From positions 186,001 through 250,000 of the forward strand of contig JABYQS010000022.1 of the NCBI GenBank assembly GCA_022592435.1: 64,000 nt of DNA, written 5' to 3'. The stretch is from Cerioporus squamosus (lineage: Eukaryota > Basidiomycota > Agaricomycetes > Polyporales > Polyporaceae). Position 1 is the first letter of the stretch. Every line of letters starts with the position of its first letter. A model generated the notes under the pieces. That model searched no databases, was not told where the DNA came from, and saw only the letters and a list, made by a program, of their open reading frames with translations. A program made the position numbers and the translations under genes. This document shows positions 54,083 to 64,000 of this stretch, piece by piece.

Positions 54083-54745
54083 ATGGCAATCTCAGCAGAG
54101 TGAGTCTCCATGCCAAGGATACGCCGTCGTCGCTGACTCCTTCGTCAGCACGTACGAGAACGGATACCTGCTCCAGCCAGGGACAATCTTCGCTGCCCTC
54201 TGCGACACGGGAGAAGTTGGGAAATTCCACTGGCTTCTGTATCTTTGCATAGTGAGTCGCCCATCGTACTAACTTCCCATGATGCTGACGACCGCCGCAA
54301 GACCCGAAGGACGGGATACAAGTACCATGCCACGAACCAGATGGGTTCCATCCCATGGAGGTATGAGTACGGCCCTTGGGACGGCCCCCAGTCCCAGCGG
54401 TGCATCACCCTCACTCCCATCGGGAAAGTCGAAGACTGGGGCGTGCGCTCTCCCCAGGCGTGTGCAGAGGAACTCCATAGCATACTGCGTAGCATCCCCC
54501 TCAACACGCCGTCCGTTGACCAGTCGACGCACGACCGCTTCACGTGTCGCACGTGGTTCAGAGCCGCCATTCGCAGACTGGATGGGATGCAGAAGTACGT
54601 GCAGTGTCCCGACGTCGACTTGCTCGAGGAGAAACTCGCCAAGATGGCTACGGCTGCTGAGCTCATGAACGCCCGTGACAACGCCGTCTCACACCCTCCG
54701 ACTCGCATCATGAAGCCAACAGAGTTCGCAGCCGCGTGGGATTGA
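54083..54745 (+). CDS. Small unknown-family protein, copy C
   Basis: Third paralogue. ATG at 54083 (MAISAD), a 47 nt intron (54100-54150), TYENGYLLQPGTIFAALCDT and GEVGKFHWLLYLCI, an intron (about 54252-54300), then TRRTGYKYHATNQMGSIPW, RYEYGPWDGPQSQRC, ITLTPIGKVEDWGV, DRFTCRTWFRAAIRRLDGM and CPDVDLLEEKLAKMATAAEL, ending PTEFAAAWD with TGA at 54743-54745. Same intron positions as copies A and B, so the duplications were genomic rather than by retroposition. Confidence 0.68.
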
Positions 54746-54993
54746 ACCCGACTGGTGAGTAGTGAACTCTCGGAGCCGTTGCTTCATGCTCAAGGACGTT
54801 AACAGACTGCTCCTGAACGAACCCGACGATATGATCCATGACCCGTATGACCCATGAGCTTGCATGAGTACTATATATTCCCTATGATACGTAAGGCCAC
54901 TGCATCGTGTGCACTACAATATATACATCGATGTCCGTACATGTGTCGAACAAATATACACGCCATGTCCATCACAGTCATAAGGTAAAGTTC

Positions 54994-56144
54994 TCAGCGG
55001 TCTGAAGAGGAAGCGGACGATACTGAAGACCGCCTCGACCTAGCCTCACCATATTTCTCCTCATTTGCGACGAGCGGAACCTGGTCGGCTGCCCCTCCCT
55101 CCACGTACTGCGGCTGGTACCCTGGCGCATATGCACTACCGGAGTCACCACCACCTCCTGCGCGCGCGGAGAGCTGCTCCTTGTAGTACTCCCCCTGGTG
55201 CTTCATCTTCCTCGCGAGATAGATGCATACCACGATCGCGAGGGCGAGGAGGACCGAGACGATCGAGACCGCGATGATCAGCGCTCGCACCGTCCCAGAC
55301 TCATCCTTGTCGTCGTCGTTCTCCGCAGCTTCAGGTCCGTCAGCGGATAGGTCCTTTCCAGGCGCTGCACGCGTGATCGCAGGGAAGGTCGGCGTGCTGA
55401 GTGAGAACATTGACACTGGCGAGAACGTCGCGGCGGAGGGTCGTTGTACTCGCGCGGGCGTGAACGTATTGAAAGCAGGTCTGGTCGATGCCGAGAATGA
55501 TATCGATAGCGGCCGCAGCGGCGAGATCGCCAAGTCGGTGCGCGAGAAGGCGAGCGCAGGTCCTATTGTGGGGCGGATGGCCCCTACTGCTGTTGGCTTC
55601 ACAGGGCGGCCGACCTGAACGCTACGAGGCGCAAGTTCGTTACTGGCCTCAACCGTCGGGGTTGCGAGCTACAACATGCGTACAATCAGTCGAGGCGACG
55701 GAGGAGGAGATATTCACAATGTCACACCTTCCATTCAGGACCTGCGTTGTGCACTTGTAGTAGACCTGCATCCACATCGTCCGCTCGCACCAGGACCGCC
55801 GGGACGGCGGCGGCAGATGCTGCGGTCAGGAGGTCATGTAGCGGTGAGGCGGCTTTAGACTTTGGGAGTTTGTTGAAACGAGAAAGGGTCGAGATGGAGA
55901 TAGTGCATGTTGAAAAGGCTATGCCATATGCTTCTAGACTTGCATGATGAAGATTAGTAGCAGTCAAACGAGAAAGCCTCACCGCCTCGGCTGGAAAGCC
56001 AACGCACACCACAGCGAATTCTGTATCAGACGCCGCTGCAAACAGCTTTGCAGCAGCCCTTATTACCAGAGATACGTTGTAGAGAGGATTGAATGCCATG
56101 GACATCAGCAGATGGGATGGAGGGTGCATTGGTGTCGCTTGCAA
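54994..56144 (-). CDS. Single-pass membrane protein with Ser/Thr-rich ectodomain
   Basis: Minus-strand gene with its 3' part clear. An ectodomain exon near 55680-55820 reads MWMQVYYKCTTQVLNGRCDI followed by VNISSSVAST (an N-glycosylation sequon) and Cys residues. The next exon gives VGRPVKPTAVGAIRPTIG and a Ser/Thr/Pro-rich stalk (55380-55560). A Lys/Asp/Glu patch precedes a transmembrane helix, ALIIAVSIVSVLLALAIVVC (55200-55260), followed by basic YLARKMKHQ and a Gly/Tyr/Ser-rich cytoplasmic tail with RSRRSSVSSASSSDR at the C-terminus; stop at 54994. The topology is that of fungal cell-wall sensor-like or surface proteins. Upstream exons and the signal peptide were not resolved; the 5' limit is approximate. 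Confidence 0.6.
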
Positions 56145-56262
56145 CAGGGAGGCTCATCTTCATCGAAGACTGATATTGAAAAGACGACAGCAACACCTGC
56201 GCGAGCTAGCGAGATAGCATACAACCGAGAACTCACATCCCACATACAACTTGCAAATACCT

Positions 56263-58312
56263 TCACGTCTGAACCACGCCCGCCGGAGGCATGAACCAGT
56301 GGCGAAGCGTCGGGCCGTTCTTCTTAACCTGCAGCTCGAAGTCACTCCGTCCAGGTGTCCGCACAGCCTACACAACTGTCAGACGCCAAACCAGGAGCAT
56401 GAACGATAGCAACGCACCGTCCACGTCCTCCCGTCGGCCACGACTTTCTCGAGAGTCGGCTGCGTCGCCATGAGCATGCGGATGTCATTCTTGGGTATTG
56501 GCGCGCGCTGGGTATGCGTGCTGTGCAGGTCGCCGGTGTCCGTCACGGTGTGAACGCGCTTTGCGTGTGCGAGCGACTCTGCGAAGACATGCTGTAACGT
56601 CACTTTCAGTAAGCCCTCGTCAAGCGAGGTCGCTGAGCGGAAACGCACCGTATCCTTGACAGACAAGGCGAGCTTCAGAGTCTCGAGCTCTGTGCACTTC
56701 TTGCATATAAGCTTGGTGCTCTCCTTGGACAGGTTGCAGTTGCGCAAGGATAAGTGAACCAGGGTGGCGTGGTGGGACTCGACGAGGTTCTTCACAAAGG
56801 GGTCGCCGAGAGTGACTTTGTCGGACAGCTTGAGCGAGAGCGACTTTAGCGGACAGGACCACATCTTCGTCAGATTCATGAACGTCGTCCAGAGAGTAGG
56901 CGTCGAGTTCGCGGGGGTAGGTGCGCACTGCGTGTCGATGGCGAGGTGCCGGAGCATTGGAAGAGGCGCCACCACGGCGGGAGTGGAGCGTGACGAGGAT
57001 TCCTGGCGACGGCGAGTCAGCAGTGACCGAGAGTCCGAATGCGAAGTCACATACATAGCTGGTGAACGCCAGGCTCTGCAGCTGCGGAAGGTAGACGAGT
57101 AACTGCAACACTGCGCTTTGATCGACCTTGGGGCAGCTGATGATGTGGAGGCTGTTGAGCTTCGACAGGTGCGGGAGAACCATCTCCATGATCTCCAAGC
57201 TAAGCGTCTGTACGGACTGCAAAGGACGTCAGCATAGGGCCGGACCAAATAAGAAGCAACGCGAGATCTCGTGAGTTCTTTGGCCGCGCCTAAGTGCTCC
57301 CGCGTGGGTATCCCCTGCATCGGAGGCAGACCCGTATGTCCGAGGAAGAAATGGGTCTGCCTCAGAGGCAGGGACGAATCTGACATGGGTTCGAAGGCCT
57401 TCAAGCGGCAGATTGTCCGTATTCTCAGTCGTGCGCTGCCCATGTATCCATCAGCAGCTGCCGGCAGTCCTCCCACCTTGAACTCGGCCAGATCTTGCAT
57501 CGGCCTGTCTCCGCGCCGTTCTTGACGTGCAGAAGCCGCCTTTGTCTGAGGTGTGCATGGAGAGACCTTGACGGAGTAACGGTCTGCCAGTTCGCTTACT
57601 CTGGAACGCGAGGCGCATTCAAGTACAAACCATACATACCGCTAACGTGAGCGACGTCAAGGTGGGACCCAACGTCGCGCTCCAGCGAGGAAGAGCGTCG
57701 ACCGCGTTCCACGATCCGGAGTCTATCGTGAGTGCACTGATGCCGGATATCTTAATAACCTGAGTCGCCTGGTCGGTAGTGAAATTGCCAATGAAGCGCA
57801 GCTGCTCCAGAGCCTGTTTGTCGTGGAGGGCGAGCAGGAAGCTCGGCATCACATCCAGGGTGCACGTGAAGGTCCCGAGATTCTTGCACAACGCGATGGT
57901 GCGCATGCAATCGTCCATAAATTTCGGCTGTGGTAGGAACTTCGTAGTGGGGATCGCGCGAAGATCTACGATGGGCTCCTCAGTATGTCGCGTGGAAGAG
58001 TCGCTCGAGCTGCTCACCGATATGTCTGACATGCTTGGCTAGGTTGGTATGCGCCAACACTGCCGCAAAGGGAGAGATGATCTAGTGGGTATCCAGAAAT
58101 GAGCATACGTAGATAGAACTTCACGCTCATGGACTCACCGACGGATACTTCTTGGCTTGTTGTAGTCCGAACGTTAGGGTTCTGTAGAGTCGTGGTACGA
58201 CGGCTGTGAGGAAAGACCTGCTGACTAGAGAGACGTGGACAAGATCATGTCCAGAGAGATATGCGAATATCAGCTCGAGACAGTCGAGGTTCAAGTTGTC
58301 TGCGGAGACCAT
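56263..58312 (-). CDS. F-box / leucine-rich-repeat protein
   Basis: Probable SCF ubiquitin-ligase substrate adaptor. ATG at 58310-58312. The first exon carries an F-box (DCLELIFAYLSGHDLVHVSL, then VSRSFLTAVVPRLYRTLTF), which binds Skp1. Later exons hold leucine-rich segments: LCKNLGTFTCTLDVMPSFLL and LEQLRFIGNF (57619-57930); SVQTLSLEIMEMVLPHLSKL, LNSLHIISCPKVD and LPQLQSLAF (57060-57222); CPLKSLSLKLSDKV, ATLVHLSLRNCNLSKES and CTELETLKLALS (56660-56860); and HAKRVHTVTDTGDLHS. The last exon gives DFELQVKKNGPTLRHWFMPP with TGA at 56263-56265. Five or more introns. One exon around 57240-57500 is open but weakly LRR-like. Confidence 0.75.
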
Positions 58313-58560
58313 TTGAGTTCTGGGTTGCCAGCCGCGGTGGTGGTGGTTGCTGTTCAGAAAGCAATAAAGCCGCGAACTTACTCAAACTCGAAGTGGGGTA
58401 ATAACAGCGTTGTTACATAGCCTATCTGAGATTCTTAAGCTTGGTAAGCGCTCGTGCATACAATTACCGCTTCGGCAAGTTCCGAATTGTCCACGCCCCG
58501 GCGCCGCCGATCCAGCTGAGCTCAACTTTGTCTTCCACCTCGCCGTCGTCGTCCTCGACG

Positions 58561-61500
58561 ATGCCGGGCTCAACCGTGTCTCTCGAGTCTCTGAGCTCGC
58601 CGTCTCCATCACCCCCTCCTCCAGAACCCAACCATGACACTGCACCAGCGCACGACGGTGGCCTCGACAGCGGCTCCGAGCTCTCTGAACTCACCGAGGA
58701 AGAACAAGACAACGACAACCGCGCGAAGGAAGACGATGGTGATGGCACATCGACGCGCAAGAAGAAGCAGCGCGGCCACATAGTCCCTGAGCCGATGTGG
58801 AACTGGGCCATGCGCAAGAAGAAGCCGGAGAAGAAGGACTGGGACAACAAGTTTGAGGAGGAGGAAGAGGAGGAGCAGGCCGGTCCCGCGAAGGCCATGG
58901 AAGAGGAGGAGGGCGACGAAGAGGACAAGGGTGCACACTCGGACCGCGACGTCTCCCTGGACAAGGACGATGCACTCACCGACAACGAGGCCGCCGACGA
59001 TGACGACGACGACCCCCCGGAAGCTGAGGGTGAGTCTGGTGATGAAGCCACACCGCGTGTTCCTCGCAAAACTGCTTCCGGGGACGTTTCTGGTGACGAA
59101 CAAGACGACCCCGAGTTTGCAGACGACAACGAGCCAGACATCCAGCAGTCGCCCAAACCGGTGGCGTCACCTGACCTCACCGACGACGAGAATGAGGATG
59201 TTGGAGAAGAGGAGATCGAAGAGGAGGACGTTCAAGACGCGGAGCCGGCCACGAAGGAAGGCTCGGAAGTTGACGAAGAGGAGGAGGACATCGTGCCCGA
59301 CGATGTCGAGGTCCCCGACGTCGACGAGGCGCCGACCACTGGGGCCGCGACACCTGCTAATGGCGTTGACGACGTCGTCGACGCGGATGCGGACGCAACC
59401 ATGGATGTCGATGCTCAACCGGCAGTGTTGATGTCTCCGGTCGCGGTCGCGGCCTCGTCCATAATGGCTGGTGCGAGTCTCCTACAACCTGCCTCCCCAT
59501 CATCTTCCCAGCCTTCTACGCCTTCCGGCTCTCGCGCCTCTTCTCGCTTCCCCTCTGCCGAGCCAGAGCAAGAACAAGATGTCCCCTCCGAACCCGAAGC
59601 TGAACCAGAGCCTGAACGCCGGGCTGCAGGCGGCCGCGGCGGAAGAGCTCGCAAAGGCAAGGGGCGTACGCGAGCCCCGCGACGGTCACGCGCGGCCGCG
59701 GCCGCTGATGCTGAGGCGGATGGAGATTTGGACAATGCGGACCTAGGGGAAGGTGAAGGTGCCGACGCGGACGACGACGTTGCCACACCCGACGTCGACC
59801 TCGATTCCGACATGCAGCCAGCACATCGCGCGGAAGCCTTGGACGTGTTGGCCGCGATTGAACTCAAGTTCGCATTGCTGCGCGAGCGGTTGTACGTCGA
59901 GAAGATGGATTCGCTTGCTTGGGAGGAAGGCCTGATTGCAGATGGTGCGTTGTGTTGTTCAACTTTCCCTGAGCGTATGTGGTCTGAGCGCGGCTTTGAT
60001 GGTGGACAGGGACGCACCCGGAGCTGCTGCACTTGCACGCGGAGTTGTCAAATCGAAGAGACAAACGGCTAGAGCTCGCGGCTCGACGCCGCGATTACGA
60101 AGTCGAGAACGTCAGGAAGCGTCGCAGGCTGGACGAAGCGGGCGCATGGAGTACATGGAAGGTGCGAATCCGCTCTTGAGCCCACTGGGCTGTTTGCTCA
60201 TCCGGTCCGCAGAACGACCGAGATGAATTACAGAAGACGATGATCGCCGAGACCAACGGAAAGAAGCGCAGGCTTGAACGTGAGCGAAGGTTGATTGAGC
60301 GACCCCCACCAAGTATGTATCATCGCCTTCATCCCCCAGTCAACTCTGTAACAAGTCATGCGCAGCTCGTCGCTTCCCTATACCACTTCACGAAGTCCCC
60401 CCCGCTCCGACCCTGCGCGAGATTGTCAAGAACAGTCCGTTTGGTGTCCCCGACTCTGCTTCGTCCCTGGGGAAGCGTTCCCGGAAGAAGGAGCCGTCTT
60501 CGCATGTTCCTCTAGCTTACCCTACACTTGAACCTTTGTCGCGTCATGAAGTCATCCAGGACCTCGAAATGTTCTGGCAGCACCAACGCAATGCACCGAT
60601 AGGCTACAACCCCCACAGCCACATGCCAGGATTGATGAATGCCGTCCTTGGTGGTGGCATCCCCCATGGCATGGAACCTTATGCGATGGGCATGCCCGTC
60701 ATTGACGGACCTGGACCTGCCCGCTTCGTTCAGCAGCCGCATATCCCACAGCAGGGCATGGTCCAGAATTTTGGCCCGCATCCTCGGCTCTCCCACCACC
60801 ACTCCGCTCCTCCCGGTGCCCTCTCGCACTTGTCGCATGCCCAGCAGGTGCAGCTTGAGCAGGAGCTGCAGGCTGGTATGCGCCAGCCGTCGGGCATGCC
60901 TCCGCATCCTACTCAGTTCGGCCCCGGCCCGGGTCCCGGAGCTCTCTTGAGGCGCTCCATTTCGCCTGTCCCGTTGAGCAACGGCGCAGGTCCGAGCGCA
61001 TCTGTGCCCACTACACTCGGTGGCGGGCCTGTGCCTCCTGGCTTCTCTGGTCCGAAGCCAAACGGGTGGTCAGGACCACAATCAAGCGCGAAGGAATCGA
61101 AGCGCATGAACGGGGATGCCGATGTCCGGGAGAGGGAGCGAATGGCAGAGGTTATGGCACAAAGGGAACGAGCGGATCGCGAGCGTGCACAACGCGACCT
61201 GGATCGTGAACGGGAGAGGGAGGCGGAACGCGCATACCATATGTCGCACGCCCAACCGCGACATAGTGCGCATACACACCAGCATGGCGCGGCTCCAGGG
61301 CAGGCTGCCCATCATCATGGGCCGCACAACCACCCGCATCACCACCATCACGTACACCACCACCATCACCCTCCTCAGCAAGGGTTCAATGGCCCGGGCG
61401 GCAACGCGCATGCCCCGCCCATGGCACCATTACCATCCGGCTCGAATCCTGGACCCGCCAACCCCTCGCTCAGTCCGCATAGCGTGCGCGAGTTCGATCA

Positions 61501-62446
61501 GCGCCGTCCACGTTCGGGTGCGCCTACCGAGGTCATTGAGCTGTCGGCGGCGACGCAGAAGCCGACGGCGTCCCCCGGGATGTCTGCCTTCTGGCTAGGG
61601 AACGAGGAGCCCGGGCCACCAGGCAACGACCATCCCAGGGAGCGGGAACGGGAACGGGAGCGAGGAAGAGCACCAGGTCCGTTGGGTCCGCCACAGCCTG
61701 GCCCGAATGAGCGCCTGATGACACCGTTCACTATGGGTCCTTCACAGACACTGCAAAGAAGTTTACCTGGCTCGCCGCGGAACCCGCTGGTAGGCGCGGG
61801 GCCTTCTAATCCGCCACCCTCTATTCCTTCCTCGCGCCGTGGGTCGTGGTCTCTGGCCGCAGAGGACGCTCGCCCCTTGTCGGCATCTCATAGACCAACC
61901 GAGCCAATGCCTGGCTCCTCTACTTCCCAACGCCCGCCCACGACCCGACTCCCCCAACCACCCTCGACATCAGCCTATCACAGTCCGTTCGGGTCCCCCC
62001 CACGGAACGGTCGCGCGCTGCCTGGTAGCCCATCTGCGACGCCTTTCTCCGGACCGCTTCGCTCGCCTGTGCGGGGGAACCAGCAGGGGCGTGTCCCCAT
62101 AGGCGGTCCTGGTCCGCTCTCCCCGCCTCCTTCGCTGCCCCTTAGTCCGCGCGCGATGGGGAGCCCGGGCTCGAAGTTGCCCAGGATGCCCTCCCCGCCG
62201 CTGACCCGGGCTCCGCTCCCCAAGTTGGGTGGATTCCCCATACCAGAGAGTGGAAACATTGCCCCGATCATGAGTGCCACGAGTGGCACGATACCGCCTG
62301 CGCCCTCTACGCTCCTCCCTCCCTTGTCGGCAACCTTGCCACCGCCGGGCGCCCCCACAGCCCGGATGTCGAGTGGGCCCCTATCTGAGAAGGTGCCCCA
62401 GCTGCCTCCGACGAAGGCCGTCCCTGTCTCTGTAGATGGTTCATAG
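58561..62446 (+). CDS. Sds3/Dep1-like subunit of Rpd3-Sin3 histone deacetylase complex
   Basis: Nuclear chromatin regulator of the Sds3-like family. Exons: 58561-59944, 60010-60161, 60213-60312, 60366-62446, joined in frame (about 1,235 residues). The start is the ATG at 58561. Exon 1 is highly acidic (EEEEEEEQAG; DDDDDDPPEAE) with an RGHIVPEPMWNW patch and a basic AT-hook-like segment (RGGRARKGKGRTRAPRRSR). The Sds3 domain starts AHRAEALDVLAAIELKFALL and RERLYVEKMDSLAWEE at the exon 1 end, continues THPELLHLHAELSNRRDKRL and RRRDYEVENVRKRRRLDE, then DELQKTMIAETNGKKRRLER. A FPIPLHEVPPAPTLREIVKN segment follows. The C-terminal ~600 residues are Pro/Gly/Ser-rich with a His tract (61310-61375) and an Arg/Glu helix (RERERMAEVMAQRERADRER). 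Intact as far as seen. Confidence 0.82.
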
Positions 62447-63266
62447 TCCATGAACATGGATATGGATGCTGGATCTCCGTATATACCGTGGTTCTGTCAT
62501 ACTCTCATCTCGCTCTCCCCCACCTTTCAGTGACCAGTCTACTCGGATCGCGCATTATCATCTTATTTGTTCCCGTGTAAAGCGGTGTTGCCATTGATAT
62601 GTATCTTGGTTTTTCGAGCTCTACTGCGTCGGACATGATGCTATGCTCTGGTTCCCCACGTTGGCTGCTACTCCGTGGACGTTAGACGCGGGTAACACAT
62701 CGCAGACCGTCTGAGCATTTCGTTACAAACCGCCACGTCCTCGTGAGGCTTCTAGGAGGTTCTTACCTATACACACCTTTGTTCTCGCTTGAAATCTCGC
62801 ATTTGTTGCTCCGCATTAGCCGTGCATCGTTACTAGTACAATCCTGGACGTGTAGTACACCGTGATGCTCGTCATGGTCGCAACGCATCTCCTCACTGAA
62901 TTGTTAGAGCTCTTCCACCCGCGAACGACTTCTTTCGTCTCCCCGAACCTGCTCCCGCCTCGCCTCGATCGTATTGCTATCACAGAGACTGTCATCCTGA
63001 TTGGAGTCTGGCGTCGAATAGCGTTGAACGACGAACGTATATCTGACGGGCGTCTGGATTGCCTTATTCATGAGGCAGATTGTCGAACGTTGACTCGGAA
63101 CACCGCCACATCCGATCCACTCTTCAAACCGTGTCATTGTCGTCAACACAACCGCCTTGGACCCGTATAAGGAATCAAACACGTAGAGGGCATTGTACGT
63201 ATGTAGCTGTTTCTCGTTGATTGTCAACTAAACAGATCTGCCGCAGCTGAGTGCATCAACAACCCG
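62447..63266. other. No gene seen
   Basis: Intergenic region between the Sds3-like gene and the F-box gene. Short open frames near 62862-63227 on both strands show no recognisable domain. Confidence 0.5.
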
Positions 63267-64000
63267 ATGAACATGAATCGGACTCTGGTTGACCTACCTG
63301 CCGAGTTGTTGTCCTGCATTTTCAACCATTTCGAGTTCCGGGATGTAATCCGCTGTCGTATGGTGAGGACAACTACTGCCAGTGGTCCAATAATACGCAT
63401 GACTGATCGATGCACCGTTTGCATGCACTGCAGGTTTGCAACAGCCTCAAGCTCTTCGTAGATGAAGACGTTCGCATGCGTTACAAGATCGAGCTGGCTG
63501 TCGCGGGAATGAAGGACGGGTTCCACAGCACGCTGACAGTGTCTGAACGCCTCGCGGCGTTGGAAGAAAAGACGGATGCATGGAGAAGGCTCGCCTGGAA
63601 ATTTGAGGAAGACATACCCGCGACCGGCAATAGCAAATCTGGGAAGTTCTACGGTGGCGTTTTTGCTCAAGCAGAAAACCACAGGAGCATACATCTTTGG
63701 CAGCTTCCATCGAGGATTCGGGGGATAGAACGGAAGAAATGGACTCTCGATGATGTGGGAGTGAGGATATCTGACTTCGGGATCGACCCTGCACAGGATC
63801 TTCTGGTGATCGTGCAGGACATCAGGTACGCAAATATATACTCCCGGGTCTCGCGCGACTGCTAAAGTCCTGCGTGTTCTCACCAGCCCACATTGTCGGG
63901 TGCATCTGAGGTCAATGACAACTGGCATGGTGCACCCTATGTCGCCTCCTGGTGGTGTGCTCCTGTACAGCCATTCACCCCACCACGCGCACTCGATACA
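63267..64000 (+). CDS. F-box protein (partial, runs off window)
   Basis: ATG at 63267 (MNMNRTLVDLPAELLSCIFN, an F-box opening, then HFEFRDVIRCRM). An intron of about 70 nt joins to VCNSLKLFVDEDVRMRYKIE, completing the F-box and beginning a typical basidiomycete F-box protein body: LTVSERLAALEEKTDAWRRL, HLWQLPSRIRGIERKKWTLD and IDPAQDLLVIVQDI. Another intron (about 63825-63886) joins to CRVHLRSMTTGMVHPMSPPG. The C-terminus is beyond 64000. Probable SCF substrate adaptor, intact where visible. Confidence 0.72.

Noticed and set aside
58464..60038. Minus-strand Ser-rich frames opposite the Sds3-like gene
   Set aside because: Low-complexity antisense of acidic coding sequence; the plus strand has clear domain and splice evidence.

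Overview
This window looks like a gene-poor, repeat-rich stretch of a filamentous basidiomycete (Agaricomycetes-type) nuclear genome. Coding regions are split by many 45-70 nt GT-AG introns. Families typical of wood- and litter-decay Agaricomycetes are present: heme-thiolate peroxidases, an aryl-alcohol-dehydrogenase-like aldo-keto reductase, F-box/LRR proteins and TET/JBP-type dioxygenases. There are chromoviral gypsy, hAT and Ngaro transposable elements and a nuclear tRNA-Lys with an intron. No species call is made.

Layout: 1-2.5 kb is the 5' part of a hAT transposase (minus strand), apparently inserted into a DDE transposase relic (2.54-3.67 kb). 3.8-4.4 kb holds a small unknown minus-strand gene. 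4.6-11.94 kb is a chromodomain Ty3/gypsy retrotransposon with one LTR, an extra ORF before gag, and a pol frameshifted inside reverse transcriptase; it ends abruptly at the inverted terminus of a ~1.07 kb hairpin-rich, non-autonomous hAT-like element (11.94-13.0 kb). 14.3-17.56 kb is a second, damaged hAT transposase. 18.7-23.75 kb is an accessory block with a TET/JBP-type 2-oxoglutarate/Fe(II) dioxygenase gene (broken by a stop) and two diverged copies of an unrecognised zinc-binding/coiled-coil family. A diverged LTR lies at 23.92-24.49 kb, and a complete 489 bp hAT MITE with a perfect 8 bp target duplication lies at 25.09-25.58 kb.

25.6-28.1 kb has no gene I can support. 28.15-28.96 kb is a small multi-pass membrane protein (minus). 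30.06-34.90 kb is a large multi-exon nuclear-looking low-complexity protein (minus). 35.5-36.7 kb is a 5'-truncated aldo-keto reductase. 37.32-42.52 kb is a Ngaro-type tyrosine-recombinase retrotransposon with the full split direct repeat order A1-ORFs-B1-A2-B2, with two visible coding lesions. A tRNA-Lys(CTT) lies 146 bp beyond it.

43-45 kb is a tandem duplication of a membrane-anchored heme-thiolate peroxidase, one copy with an internal deletion. It is followed by a DUF4743/Nudix hydrolase and a cluster (47.4-54.7 kb) of two APH-type kinase-like genes interleaved with three copies of a small unknown family. 55-64 kb is conserved core genome: a single-pass membrane protein, an F-box/LRR gene, an Sds3/Dep1-like subunit of the Rpd3-Sin3 histone deacetylase complex, and the start of an F-box gene.
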